DNA of 43,367 nucleotides from JBGPFS01 sp041483455 (lineage in GTDB: Bacteria; Chloroflexota; Limnocylindria; Limnocylindrales; CSP1-4), in assembly GCA_041483455.1 (NCBI GenBank), contig JBGPFS010000001.1, positions 1-43,367 on the forward strand, given 5' to 3'. Shown one piece after another: positions 31,955 through 41,099 of the stretch. A model generated the notes under the pieces. It was not told where the DNA came from. It ran no database searches and saw only the letters and a list, made by a program, of their open reading frames with translations. Both the position numbers and the translations under genes were made by a program. Numbering within the stretch: the first letter of the stretch is position 1; every line of letters starts with the position of its first letter.

Positions 31955-34900
31955 CTAGCGATCGCCAGAACGGCGACGCAGGACGACCGCGACCGGGCCG
32001 GCGTCGAGCTCGACGATCGAGGAGGCCGTCCGGCCTGCGCCCGCTCCGGCGCCGATCCCGTCGGCCAGGACCTCGGCCGCGACCGCGTCGAGGTACGGCG
32101 CCAGGGCCGCCGGGAGCGGGTCGAGCCAGACCTCGATCCGCTCGTCGAGCTCGAGCTCCGCCTCGCGGCGCAAGTCCTGGATCGCCCGCTGGAGCTCCCG
32201 CGCGTCGCCTTCGGCCCGCAGCTCGGGGGTGATCTCCGTGTCGATGACCACGACGAGACCCTCGTCGTGCGCCACCGCGGTCCCCGGCCGCGGCGTGGCC
32301 AGGATCTCCACCTCGTCGGCCCCGAGCGTGACCCCCGCCAGGGTCACCCGGCCGTCCGGAAGGATCTCGAACCGACCCTCCCGGGCGGCCGACATCAGCG
32401 CCGGGATCGCGGCCCCGAGCCGCTTCCCGACCCGCGGCAGGAGCAGCTTCACCCGCCGCTCCACCAGGTCGGACTCGTCGTCGATCAGCTCGACGGCCTT
32501 GACGTTCAGCTCCTCGGCGATGAGCTCGAGCAGCGCCTCGCGCTCGAGGAGCGATCCGCCGGGCAGCGCGATCCACAGGCGGGCGATGGGCTGGCGGACC
32601 TTCAGGCCGGCCGCGCTGCGCAGCGTGCGGGCCAGCTCCACCGCCCGGCGAGCGGTCGCCATCGCCGTCTCGAGCGCGGGATCGCGGTGGGCCGCGAGCT
32701 CGGCGGCCGGCCAGCGCGAGAGGTGGATGCTGTCCGGGGCGGACGGGTCCTGGGCCGCGACCAGGTTGTCCCAGATCCCGTCCGTGAGGAACGGCAGGAT
32801 CGGCGCCATCGTCTGGACGAGGCCCACCAGCGCCTCGTGGAGCGTCGCGAAGGCTCCATCGCGGTCGGTCGGGTCGTCCGAGCGCGAGAACCGCTTGCGC
32901 GACCGGCGCAGGTACCAGGTCGAGAGGTCGTCGATCGCTTCCTCGATCGCCCGGCTGGCCCCGTAGGCGTCGTACGCACGCAGCCGTTCCTCGGCCCGCC
33001 CCGCAGTGCCCGCGATCCGGGACAGGATCCAGCGGTCCATCGGCGGGCGGCTGGCGGGTGGCGGGGCGCTCGACCCGGACGGGGTCCAGCCGACGAGCCG
33101 GGCGTAGGTCGCGAAGAAGCTGTAGACGTTCCACAGGATCAGCAGCCGCCGGCGCGCCTCGTCAGCGGCCTGCCACCCGAAGAGGATGTTGTCCTCCGGT
33201 CGGGCGCTCGCGAACATCCAGCGCATGACGTCGACGCCCATCCGCTCGGCAGCTTCGTCGAACTCGATCGCGTTGCCCGAGCTCTTGTGCATCGGCCGGC
33301 CGTCCTCGGCGAGGAGCGTGGCGTAGCCGAAGATCGTGCGATACGGCGCGTGCCGCCCGAGGACCGTCGACATCGCGAGCATCGCGTAGAACCAGTTTCG
33401 GAACTGGCCGGGAAAGCTCTCGGTGATGAAATCGGCCGGGAACCACTTCGCCCAGTAGGCCGGATCCTCGCGCTGGTGGAGCGTCGAGAAGGGCACGATC
33501 CCGGCGTCGAGCCACACATTGCCGACATCGGGGATCCGGGCGACCTGGGCGCCACAGTCCGGGCAGGCGATCCGGACCGCGTCGACGTGCGGACGGTGCG
33601 GGGTATGACCCTCGAACTCCGCCCAACCGGCGACCGCCCGCTCACGCAGCTCCTCCCGGCCGCCGACGACGGTGACCGTCCCGCAGGCCGCACAGTCGTA
33701 GATCGGCAGCGCCAGGCCCCAGTAGCGCTTCTTGGAGATCATCCAGTCGTGCATGTTCAGGAGCCAGTCCAGCTCCCGCTCGTAGCCGAAGTCGGGGATC
33801 CAGTCGATCTCGTCGACCACGTCCATGATCTGGTAGCGGAGGCTGCGCTCGACCTCGTCCGCGGAGAGCTCCGCCCGGGGCCGGTCGTAGACCTCGCCCA
33901 TGCTGATGTACCACTCGTCGACGAGCCGGAAGACGAGCGGCGTGCCGCAACGCCAGCAATGCGGATAGCGGTGGTTGACCGTCTCGAGCCGGTAGAAGCG
34001 ATGCTCGTGCTTCAGGCGCTCGACGATCGGCTCGGCGACATCGCGGACGTCGCGTCCGGTGTACGGCCCGAAGCCTTCGACGAAGATCCCCGATTCGTCG
34101 AGCGGCGCGAGCACCGGCAGGCCGAGCGCCCGGCCGAGCGCGAAATCCTCGGCGCCGCAGCCAGGCGCGATGTGGACGATGCCCGTGCCCTCCTCCTCGC
34201 CGACCTCGGTCCAGGCCACGACCCGGTGCTGGTAGGCCGGCCGCCCGTCGCTCGCCGCGAACGCGGCCCGGACGGCGGCCAGATCGTCGAACGGGCCCTC
34301 GTAGCGCCAGCCGACGAGATCCGTGCCGGGTCGCTCCTCGAGGACCTCGAACGGCCCGTGGCCGGCGACGTCGAGGGCCGCCTTGAGCGTCCCCTTGCCG
34401 AGCCAGTAGAGCGCCGTGCCCTGCCGGACCTTGACGTAGGTGAGCTTCTCCCCCACCGCCGCCGCGACGTTCGAGGTCAGGGTCCAGGGTGTGGTCGTCC
34501 AGACGAGGAGCGACTCGCCCGGGCGGTCGATGAGCGGGAGGCGGAGGGTCAGGCCGGGGTCCTCGCGATCCCGGTAGCCCTCGGTCATCTCGGTCTGGCT
34601 CAGCCCCGTCCCACAGCGGGCGCACCAGGGCATGGTGTCGTGGCCCTTGTAGAGCCAGCCGCGCCGATGGCACTCCGCGAGGAAGCCCCAGATGAGGTCG
34701 TTGTTCTCGTTGCTGAAGGTGAAGTACGAACCGCCGACCTCGGGCATCCCGAGCCGCCCGACGAGCATCTCCACGCTGTCGGTCACCGGCCCATCCGGCC
34801 CCTCGATCGTCGCGACCTGGGCCGGGTCGGCCGCGAGCAGGTCGCGCAGCCGGCGCAGCTCGTCGGGGTCGTTCCAGTCCATCCACATCCCGAGCCGGAT

Positions 34901-35305
34901 CGATTGCTCGGTCTGGCGGGCCGCATAGGTCAGGACGCGCTGCTTGCACAGGCTCACGAACTCGGCGACCCCGTGGTCCTCGATGTCGCGCTTGTTGGCC
35001 AGGCCGAGGTCCTTCTCGACGTTGACCTCGACCCACAGGCCCTGGCAGTCGAAGCCGTTCTGGTAGCGCTGATCCTCGCCCAGCATCGCGTGGAAGCGCT
35101 GGAAGAGGTCCTTGTAGGTCCGGCCCCAGGCGTGGTGGACGCCCATCGGGTTGTTCGCCGTGATCGGCCCGTCGAGGAAGCTCCAGCGCTCGCGGCCGGC
35201 GTTCTGGGCGCGCAGGCGGGCGAACGTCCGACGCTCGCGCCAGCGGGCGAGGAGCTCGTGCTCGCCCGCCACGAGGTCGGGCTTGGCGTTGACGGGTCGG
35301 AACAT
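31955..35305 (-). CDS. ileS: Isoleucyl-tRNA synthetase
   Basis: IleRS charges tRNA-Ile. The 1116-residue product has the class I signature in the form PMGVHHAWGRTYKD (HHAW at 57-60 in place of HIGH), the editing domain (VWTTTPWTLTSNVAAAVG), CWRCGTPLVFR, tandem zinc-type pairs (CAACG, CPDCG), HKSSGN near 672 in place of KMSKS, and an anticodon-binding C-terminal region. The overall form resembles the IleRS type with an altered HIGH found in Chloroflexi and some Actinobacteria. ATG at 35303-35305. It starts an ileS-lspA-rluD-gmk run and is divergent from the LCP gene. Confidence 0.96.
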   Translation of the reverse strand: MFRPVNAKPDLVAGEHELLARWRERRTFARLRAQNAGRERWSFLDGPITANNPMGVHHAWGRTYKDLFQRFHAMLGEDQRYQNGFDCQGLWVEVNVEKDLGLANKRDIEDHGVAEFVSLCKQRVLTYAARQTEQSIRLGMWMDWNDPDELRRLRDLLAADPAQVATIEGPDGPVTDSVEMLVGRLGMPEVGGSYFTFSNENNDLIWGFLAECHRRGWLYKGHDTMPWCARCGTGLSQTEMTEGYRDREDPGLTLRLPLIDRPGESLLVWTTTPWTLTSNVAAAVGEKLTYVKVRQGTALYWLGKGTLKAALDVAGHGPFEVLEERPGTDLVGWRYEGPFDDLAAVRAAFAASDGRPAYQHRVVAWTEVGEEEGTGIVHIAPGCGAEDFALGRALGLPVLAPLDESGIFVEGFGPYTGRDVRDVAEPIVERLKHEHRFYRLETVNHRYPHCWRCGTPLVFRLVDEWYISMGEVYDRPRAELSADEVERSLRYQIMDVVDEIDWIPDFGYERELDWLLNMHDWMISKKRYWGLALPIYDCAACGTVTVVGGREELRERAVAGWAEFEGHTPHRPHVDAVRIACPDCGAQVARIPDVGNVWLDAGIVPFSTLHQREDPAYWAKWFPADFITESFPGQFRNWFYAMLAMSTVLGRHAPYRTIFGYATLLAEDGRPMHKSSGNAIEFDEAAERMGVDVMRWMFASARPEDNILFGWQAADEARRRLLILWNVYSFFATYARLVGWTPSGSSAPPPASRPPMDRWILSRIAGTAGRAEERLRAYDAYGASRAIEEAIDDLSTWYLRRSRKRFSRSDDPTDRDGAFATLHEALVGLVQTMAPILPFLTDGIWDNLVAAQDPSAPDSIHLSRWPAAELAAHRDPALETAMATARRAVELARTLRSAAGLKVRQPIARLWIALPGGSLLEREALLELIAEELNVKAVELIDDESDLVERRVKLLLPRVGKRLGAAIPALMSAAREGRFEILPDGRVTLAGVTLGADEVEILATPRPGTAVAHDEGLVVVIDTEITPELRAEGDARELQRAIQDLRREAELELDERIEVWLDPLPAALAPYLDAVAAEVLADGIGAGAGAGRTASSIVELDAGPVAVVLRRRSGDR

Positions 35306-35379
35306 CGGGCCTCGGCTGGTCGTCTCGGCTGGACCGCGGGCCGACCGGCGGCCACTGCGGCGGTGAACGAGAGGTCCGA

Positions 35380-35386
35380 GTATCCT
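35380..35386. promoter_or_regulatory. Overlapping divergent -10 elements for ileS and the LCP gene
   Basis: TATCCT at 35381-35386 on the plus strand lies seven bases before the LCP ATG; GATACT (35385-35380) on the minus strand faces ileS with a leader of about 70 nt. They share five bases. The ileS leader seems too short for a complete T-box and I could not find one. Confidence 0.45.
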
Positions 35387-35393
35387 ACCCGCG

Positions 35394-37166
35394 ATGCAGA
35401 CGCCGCAGGAAACGCCCCCGCGCCGTCGATCGGCCTTCGGCGCCGCGTTCCTCAGCCTCCTGTTCCCCGGCCTCGGCCACGCCTACGCGGGCGCCCCGGC
35501 CCGGGCCCTCGGCTTCGCGGCCGGGCCGGTCCTCCTCCTCGCGCTCGCCGGCGGGCTCGCGCTCAGTTCCGGCCTGGGCTTCCTCGCCTTCCTGGCCGCG
35601 AACCTCGGGGCGCTCCTCGTGGGCAACCTCGTCGTCCTCGGCTACCGGCTGGCGGCGGCGGTCGATGCGTACCGGGTCGTGGCCTACCTGAACGCCCTCC
35701 GAGCTTCGGGCGGCGGGCGGTTCGGACGACCGAGCCTCCGGCTCGAGCCGCTCTCGATCGCCGGCCTGGCTGCCGTCTGCCTGGTCATCGCGGGTTCCCA
35801 TGCCGTCGTCGCGAAGTACGGCGGCCAGGCCCAGGACCTCTTCAGCTGCGTCCGCGACGCGAACTGCGAAGCCGGCGCTGGCACGGCCGCGTCGCCGTCC
35901 CCCGGGCCGGGCGGTTCAGGTGCCCCGACCGCCGTGCTGCCGCCACTCGGGACGCCGCTGCCCACGGTCGCGCCGGCGACCTGGAACGGCAAGGAACGCC
36001 TGAACATCCTCCTGATCGGGGCGGATCAGCGACCGAATGACGACACCTTCAACACGGACACCCTCATCGTCGTGTCGATCGATCCGGTCACCCGCCAGGT
36101 GGCGATGTTCAGCCTGCCCCGTGACACGGTCGACGTCCCGCTCCCGCCCGGTCCCGCCCAGCGCGTCTTCGGATCCGTCTACGCGGGCAAGATCAACAGC
36201 CTCTGGACGAACGCCCGCCATCGCTCGGACGCCTTCCCCGGGACCGACCGGGAGCGCGGCTACATCGCCCTCAAGCAGGCGCTCGGGACGCTCTACGGCC
36301 TCGACATCCAGTACTACGTATCGGTCAATTTCGACGGCTTCCGGAAGGTCGTCGACACCCTCGGTGGCGTCACGGTCAACGTGCAGACCCCGGTCCTCGA
36401 CGACCAGTACCCGGCCGACGACGGGAGCGACCTGCGGGTCTACATCCCGGCCGGGGTCCAGCACATGACCGGCGCCCAGGCGCTGGTCTACGCCCGTTCG
36501 CGCCACACCTCGAGCGACTTCGACCGGGCCGAGCGGCAGCAGCGGGTCATCGTCTCGCTCCGCCAGCAGGCCGACCCGGCCCGGATCCTGGCCAACCTCC
36601 AGGGCCTCATCGACGACCTCAAGCTCGCGATCAAGACCGACCTGCCCCTCGAGAAGCTCCCCCAGCTCATCGCTCTTTCGAGCGGGATGGACAGCAACGC
36701 GATCCACTCGTACGTCTTCACGCCGCCCCGCTACGCCACCGAGGGCACCGACGCCCGGGGCTACGTCGTGGAGCCGAACGTCGTCCGGATCCGCCAGGCC
36801 GTCGCGGACGCGTTCAAGGTCGACCCCAAGGCCCAGGCGCAGCAGGACAAGGTCGCCACCGAGAACGCGACGGTGTGGGTCGTCAACGGCAGCGGCCAGG
36901 AGGGCCAGGCCGGTCGGCTGGCGACGTACCTCGAGTACCTGGGGATGACGGCCACCGCGCCGAACCAGCGTCCGGACGCGTCCGCGGTGACGTCCCGGAT
37001 CGTCGTCTACAACGGCCGCGAGGCGGCCCTGCCGGCCACCGTCGCCCTGCTCGAGCAGACCCTCGGCGTCACCGCCGTTCTGCGCGCCGATCCGGCGGTC
37101 CGGGTGGACATCATCGTCACGACCGGCCGTTCGACCCCCGACCTGACACCGCCCCCGGGTCCCTGA
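35394..37166 (+). CDS. LytR-CpsA-Psr family protein with LytR_C domain
   Basis: LCP enzymes attach glycopolymers to peptidoglycan at the outer face of the membrane. The 590-residue product begins with an FPGLGHAYAGA segment and several hydrophobic stretches to about residue 140. A Pro/Ser linker leads to the LCP domain from 202 (LNILLIGADQR, FSLPRDTVDVPL, KINSLW, VNFDGFRKVVDTLGGV, ALVYARSRHTSSDFDRAERQ, the last with catalytic-type Arg residues). A LytR_C domain follows from about 485 (VWVVNGSGQEGQAGRLATYLE). The ATG at 35394 has no Shine-Dalgarno but a -10 seven bases upstream. Confidence 0.93.
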   Translation: MQTPQETPPRRRSAFGAAFLSLLFPGLGHAYAGAPARALGFAAGPVLLLALAGGLALSSGLGFLAFLAANLGALLVGNLVVLGYRLAAAVDAYRVVAYLNALRASGGGRFGRPSLRLEPLSIAGLAAVCLVIAGSHAVVAKYGGQAQDLFSCVRDANCEAGAGTAASPSPGPGGSGAPTAVLPPLGTPLPTVAPATWNGKERLNILLIGADQRPNDDTFNTDTLIVVSIDPVTRQVAMFSLPRDTVDVPLPPGPAQRVFGSVYAGKINSLWTNARHRSDAFPGTDRERGYIALKQALGTLYGLDIQYYVSVNFDGFRKVVDTLGGVTVNVQTPVLDDQYPADDGSDLRVYIPAGVQHMTGAQALVYARSRHTSSDFDRAERQQRVIVSLRQQADPARILANLQGLIDDLKLAIKTDLPLEKLPQLIALSSGMDSNAIHSYVFTPPRYATEGTDARGYVVEPNVVRIRQAVADAFKVDPKAQAQQDKVATENATVWVVNGSGQEGQAGRLATYLEYLGMTATAPNQRPDASAVTSRIVVYNGREAALPATVALLEQTLGVTAVLRADPAVRVDIIVTTGRSTPDLTPPPGP

Positions 37167-37203
37167 CCGCCGGCTCAGCGGCGCGCGGTCCGGATGGGTC
37201 GGG

Positions 37204-38958
37204 TCAGACTTTCTCGGTCACCCGGTACTCCAGGTAGCGCCCTGCCATCAATCGGGTCTGGGCGTCGAGAGCGGGCAGGTTGCTGAAGACGAGGCCCACC
37301 AGCGGCAGGGTGACCCACTGGAGGTACGACGCGAGACGCCGGCCCGCCCCCCACTCCGCCGGTCGTGGCGGCGCGAGCTGCTCCTCGACGAAGACGAGGA
37401 CGAGCAGGCAGCAGAACGCTCCGGTCAGCAGCCAGGCCGCGTACAGCGGCAGGTTCTGGCCCAGGGTCGTCCGGGCGAAGGCGGGATTGATCAGGAGCGG
37501 CAGGTTCGACCCGAAGATGATCACGAACGGCGCGATCGCCCAGTTGATGTGGTCGAGCCAGAGGTCGACCAGGCGCCGGATCCGGCGCCCGCGCGCGATC
37601 TCGTGATGGCGGAACGCCTGGTCGATGTAGTACGGGATATCGGTGATCCCCCAGGCCCAGCGACGGATCTGGGTGTACTGCTGGACGAGCGTCCGCGGGT
37701 AGGAGCGGGCGCGCACGGCGTCGCCGTACATCGGGATGAACAAGGGCACCGCTCGGAACTCGCCGCTGTAGCGGAAGAAGCTCTTCCAGTAGAAGCGGCT
37801 GTCCTCGGGGATGGCGTCCGTGGCCCAGTAGTCGACTTCGTGGACGGTCTGGAGGCTGACCGCGTAGGAGCTGAATGAGACGAGCTTCTCGGGCGTGAGC
37901 GAGCGCCACATCTGGACGTGGGTCGCGCCCACCGCCACGAGCCGGACCGGGATCGGGACCTGCCACAGGTTGTTGTGGAACATCGGGACCGGCTGGTAGA
38001 GCCGCCGGAAGCGGTCCGGGTCCGTCAGGAACGTGTGGCTGAGGTAGCCGAAGTACTGGGGGTGGACCCGGTAGTCCGAATCGAGGTCGGTGACCACGAC
38101 CTCGCGAGGGTCGAACCCGAGCCGGACGATCTCGCGGTAGAGCCAGCGTCCGCCGTAGGCCATCGCCGAGCTCTTGCCGACCACGATCCCGGGCTCGAGG
38201 GGATCCAGGATGTGGAAGAAGTGGAGGAAGCGCGACCCGAACAGCTCGCGCAGCCTGGCCACGTTCTCGCGGCCCTCAAGGTCCGTCTCCCGGGTGATGA
38301 TCGCGATCATCCGGCGGTCCGCCGGATGATCCGTCTCGGCCAGGGCGCGGACCGTCTCGTAGAGCTTCTCGAACGGTTCCGTGTAGGTCGGGATGAGCGC
38401 CACGTGCCAGAGCCGGCGAGGATCGCCGAGCGGCTCGCCGCGCCGGGCGCGCAGCCGCTCCAGGTCCAGGCGTTCGTCCTCGAGCCGGGCGTATTGACGC
38501 CGCCCCCCGTGCGCCGCAAGGCGCTCGCCGGCCCGCTCCAGCTCCCGGACCCGGGTCAGGATCCGGGGGGCCAGGCGCTCGATGGCGGCCAGCCGGCCGT
38601 CGATATCGGAGAGGGCGAAGGCGCGGGTCCGCCAGTCGCCGGCGATGACGCGCCGGATCCGGCCGAAGGTGACGGTGACGCTCGCGGTCAGCACGACCGC
38701 CTTGTAGAACCAGTAGAAGTCGAAGCTCAGCACGAACCAGGCCACGACCCCGGGGAACCGGAACGAGAGGACGACGGGGCTCAGGATCAGGAGCCAGGTG
38801 ACCAGGCCGGGCGCGACCTCGAGAGCGCGCCCGACGATCCGGGCCCGGACGGGGTCCGCCGGCGCCTCGACCGGCGGTCGCGAAGCCGAGGAGTCCGCGC
38901 CGGGCTGTGGCTCCGCCTCGACGACCGTCACCGGGCCGGCGACGGTCGTCTCAGGCAC
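37204..38958 (-). CDS. Membrane glycosyltransferase, family 2-like
   Basis: The 584-residue product has two N-terminal transmembrane helices (about 50-95), a charged region, then a GT-A domain: HVALIPTYTEPFEKLYETV, a DxD-type motif in DLDSDYRVHP, and QYTQIRRWAWG, which resembles the QxxRW motif of processive synthases. Three or more membrane helices follow in the last 130 residues. It probably transfers a sugar to a membrane polymer or lipid; the substrate is unknown. GTG at 38956-38958 overlaps the ilvE stop by 8 bp. It converges on the LCP gene, a possible acceptor-side partner. A weak hairpin (37168-37183) separates them. Confidence 0.85.
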   Translation of the reverse strand: MPETTVAGPVTVVEAEPQPGADSSASRPPVEAPADPVRARIVGRALEVAPGLVTWLLILSPVVLSFRFPGVVAWFVLSFDFYWFYKAVVLTASVTVTFGRIRRVIAGDWRTRAFALSDIDGRLAAIERLAPRILTRVRELERAGERLAAHGGRRQYARLEDERLDLERLRARRGEPLGDPRRLWHVALIPTYTEPFEKLYETVRALAETDHPADRRMIAIITRETDLEGRENVARLRELFGSRFLHFFHILDPLEPGIVVGKSSAMAYGGRWLYREIVRLGFDPREVVVTDLDSDYRVHPQYFGYLSHTFLTDPDRFRRLYQPVPMFHNNLWQVPIPVRLVAVGATHVQMWRSLTPEKLVSFSSYAVSLQTVHEVDYWATDAIPEDSRFYWKSFFRYSGEFRAVPLFIPMYGDAVRARSYPRTLVQQYTQIRRWAWGITDIPYYIDQAFRHHEIARGRRIRRLVDLWLDHINWAIAPFVIIFGSNLPLLINPAFARTTLGQNLPLYAAWLLTGAFCCLLVLVFVEEQLAPPRPAEWGAGRRLASYLQWVTLPLVGLVFSNLPALDAQTRLMAGRYLEYRVTEKV

Positions 38959-39940
38959 CCTCGCCGATCGGGGTCAGCCAGTGGGCGTACTGGGGCAGGC
39001 GCCCGCGAACGGCATCGAAGTACGTCGCCCGGATCCGGGTGGCGATCGGGCCCACGCCGCCGGTCCCGACCGGCCGATGATCGACCTCGACCACCGGCGA
39101 CACCTGGACGCCGGTGCCGCACATGAAGATCTCGTCCGCCACGTACAGCTCCGAGCGGTCGATCGAGCGGACCTCGGTCGGGAACCCCAGGTCCGCGGCC
39201 AGCTCGAGGATCGCCAGTCGGGTCACGCCCTCGAGGATGTCGTCGCTGACCGGTGGAGTGAGGACCACCCCGTCGCGGACCACGAACAGGTTGGCGGCGG
39301 AACCCTCGGAGGCGTGCCCATCCGGGGTCAGGACGATCGCCTCGTCGAAGCCGTTGAGCTCGGCCTCGGTCTTCTGGAAGGCCATGTTGACGTAGCCGCC
39401 GACGATCTTGCCGCGGGCCGGGATCGCCTCGTCGGCATTGCGCCGCCAGGACGAGGTCATCACCCGGATCCCGTGTTCGGTGTCGATGTAGTTCCCGAAC
39501 GGGAGCGTCACGATGTAGAGCTCGTGGTCGAGGTGGTGGAGCCGGACGCCGATCGTCCGGGTGCTCTTGTAGAGCGACGGCCGGATGTAGGCGTCCTCGC
39601 GGAACCCGTTCCGGCGGACCGTCTCGAGGATGAGCCCGCTGAGCTCATCGACGGTCGGGAGCCCGTCCATCAGCAGGATCCGGGCATTCGCCAGGAGCCG
39701 CGTGGCGTGCTCGCGCACCTTCAGCCCGTACAGGACCCCCTGGTCGGGATTCCAGTAGGCCCGGATCCCCTCGAAGTTCGCCGTCCCGTACATGAACGCG
39801 TGGGTCATGACGCTGACCTTCGCGTCGCGGAGGGCGACGAAGCCGCCCTCGAAATAGCAGATGAGACGGTCGAGGTCGGGGGTCGCGGAGGCCGCGGACG
39901 GGGTCGGGGCGACGGTTCCGGCTGGCTGCTGGGAGATCAT
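38951..39940 (-). CDS. ilvE: Branched-chain amino acid aminotransferase
   Basis: IlvE makes Leu, Ile and Val from their keto acids with PLP. The 329-residue product has fold-type IV features: ICYFEGGFVALRDAKVSVMTHAFMYG, FEGIRAYW, YIRPSLYKSTRTIGV, RGKIVGGYVN (Schiff-base Lys) and NGFDEAIVLTPDGHASEGSAANLFVV, then CGTGVQVSPV. ATG at 39938-39940 with AGGAG ten bases upstream; the frame is open far upstream without homology. It is co-transcribed with the glycosyltransferase by overlap. Confidence 0.95.
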   Translation of the reverse strand: MISQQPAGTVAPTPSAASATPDLDRLICYFEGGFVALRDAKVSVMTHAFMYGTANFEGIRAYWNPDQGVLYGLKVREHATRLLANARILLMDGLPTVDELSGLILETVRRNGFREDAYIRPSLYKSTRTIGVRLHHLDHELYIVTLPFGNYIDTEHGIRVMTSSWRRNADEAIPARGKIVGGYVNMAFQKTEAELNGFDEAIVLTPDGHASEGSAANLFVVRDGVVLTPPVSDDILEGVTRLAILELAADLGFPTEVRSIDRSELYVADEIFMCGTGVQVSPVVEVDHRPVGTGGVGPIATRIRATYFDAVRGRLPQYAHWLTPIGEGA

Positions 39941-40009
39941 CTGGCGACGGCTCCTGGGTCGGTGTCGCGCGGCGACGGGCGTCGCGCGGGCTCGTCGAGG
40001 CTGGCTCGG

Positions 40010-40015
40010 AGTATA
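40010..40015 (-). promoter_or_regulatory. -10 element for ilvE
   Basis: TATACT on the minus strand in the 104-bp gap between the CaCA gene and ilvE, about 70 bp before the ATG. Confidence 0.4.
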
Positions 40016-40044
40016 CCGCGCTCCCTCGGCCGCTCCGGCCGCGG

Positions 40045-41097
40045 TCAGTGAGCGGCCATGGTCAGCACGACCGCGCCGAGCTCGACCAGGTAGAAGGCGC
40101 CGCCGATCAGGAGCGAGCGGGCGTCGAGCGCGCCGCGCCGCAGCGATGGCCCGAAGATGAACGCCGTCGAGACCAGGGCGACCCCCGCCGACAGGAACGC
40201 GATGCGCGACTCCTGCCCCACGGCCCACGAACCGGCGGCGAAGACCAGGGCCACGGAGGTCGGGATGGCGCTCTGGAAGACCATCGCCCCGGTGATGTTG
40301 CCCAGCGCCAGCGTGTCCTTGCCCTGGCGGACCCACAGGACGCTGTTCAGCTTCTCTGGCAGCTCGGTCGCGATCGGGGCGATGACCAGGGCCAGCAGGA
40401 CGTCGTCGAGGCCGAGCCCGCTGGCCAGCCGATCGACCGCCCCGACGAACAGGTAGGCACCCCCCACGATCGCCACCAGGGAGACCGCCAGCTGGGCCTG
40501 GATGGCGTGCAGGCCCGGACTGTCGGGGTGGTCGTCGCCGCGCCGGTCCAGGCGCCGGAAGCGGAGCGGGAGCAGATCCGGTTCGCGGTCCGGAGCGTCC
40601 GCGCGAAGGTGGCCCCGGACGTACCAGGCATAGCCGGCGACGAGCGCCGCGGCGACCGCCCAGCGCGGCCAGAGCAGGTCGGCCGGCAGGAAGGCGACGC
40701 CGATCGCCGGGATGTACATGGCCGCGAACACCCGCAGGTCCTGGACGAGCACGGCCGGGTCGACGGCCATCCGGGACCCTGATGGCCGGCGGGCAGCCAT
40801 CAGCAGGGCCGCCAGCCCGGTGACGAACATGGCCAGGGTGGCCAGCATGAAGGGAGCGCCCAGGATCGCGCCGATCCCGATGTCGGTCCCGGCAGAACCG
40901 CCCGCGACGAGGATCGCGATCAGCGGGATCATCGTCTCGGGCAGGGCCGTTCCGACCGCCGCGAGAACGGACCCGACCGCGCCGTCGCCCAGGCCGTGCC
41001 GGTGCCCGAACCACTCGATCCCGTTCGTGAACAGCTCGGCGCCGAAGAGGATCACCGCGAAGGCGACGACCAGCAGGACGATGTCGCCTGGCGTCAT
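40045..41097 (-). CDS. Sodium/calcium exchanger-family (CaCA) protein
   Basis: The 350-residue product has about ten hydrophobic segments and two inverted alpha repeats: GTALPETMIPLIAILVAG in the first half and IATELPEKLNSVLWVR in the second, each with the acidic ion-binding Glu. A charged cytoplasmic loop (about 165-195) divides the halves. It would export Ca2+ or a related cation in exchange for Na+ or H+. ATG at 41095-41097, two bases beyond the DUF1634 stop. Confidence 0.9.
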   Translation of the reverse strand: MTPGDIVLLVVAFAVILFGAELFTNGIEWFGHRHGLGDGAVGSVLAAVGTALPETMIPLIAILVAGGSAGTDIGIGAILGAPFMLATLAMFVTGLAALLMAARRPSGSRMAVDPAVLVQDLRVFAAMYIPAIGVAFLPADLLWPRWAVAAALVAGYAWYVRGHLRADAPDREPDLLPLRFRRLDRRGDDHPDSPGLHAIQAQLAVSLVAIVGGAYLFVGAVDRLASGLGLDDVLLALVIAPIATELPEKLNSVLWVRQGKDTLALGNITGAMVFQSAIPTSVALVFAAGSWAVGQESRIAFLSAGVALVSTAFIFGPSLRRGALDARSLLIGGAFYLVELGAVVLTMAAH

Positions 41098-41099
41098 CG

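Noticed and set aside
35306..35380. T-box riboswitch before ileS
   Set aside because: The leader predicted from the -10 is only about 70 nt, and I found no convincing stem I or T-box consensus.
31373..36040. A plus-strand open frame of 1555 codons across ileS and part of the LCP gene
   Set aside because: It is antisense to genes with strong family motifs and reads as low-complexity Arg/Glu/Asp/Pro sequence. Long antisense frames are expected at this G+C content. The many other long plus-strand frames were rejected for the same reason.
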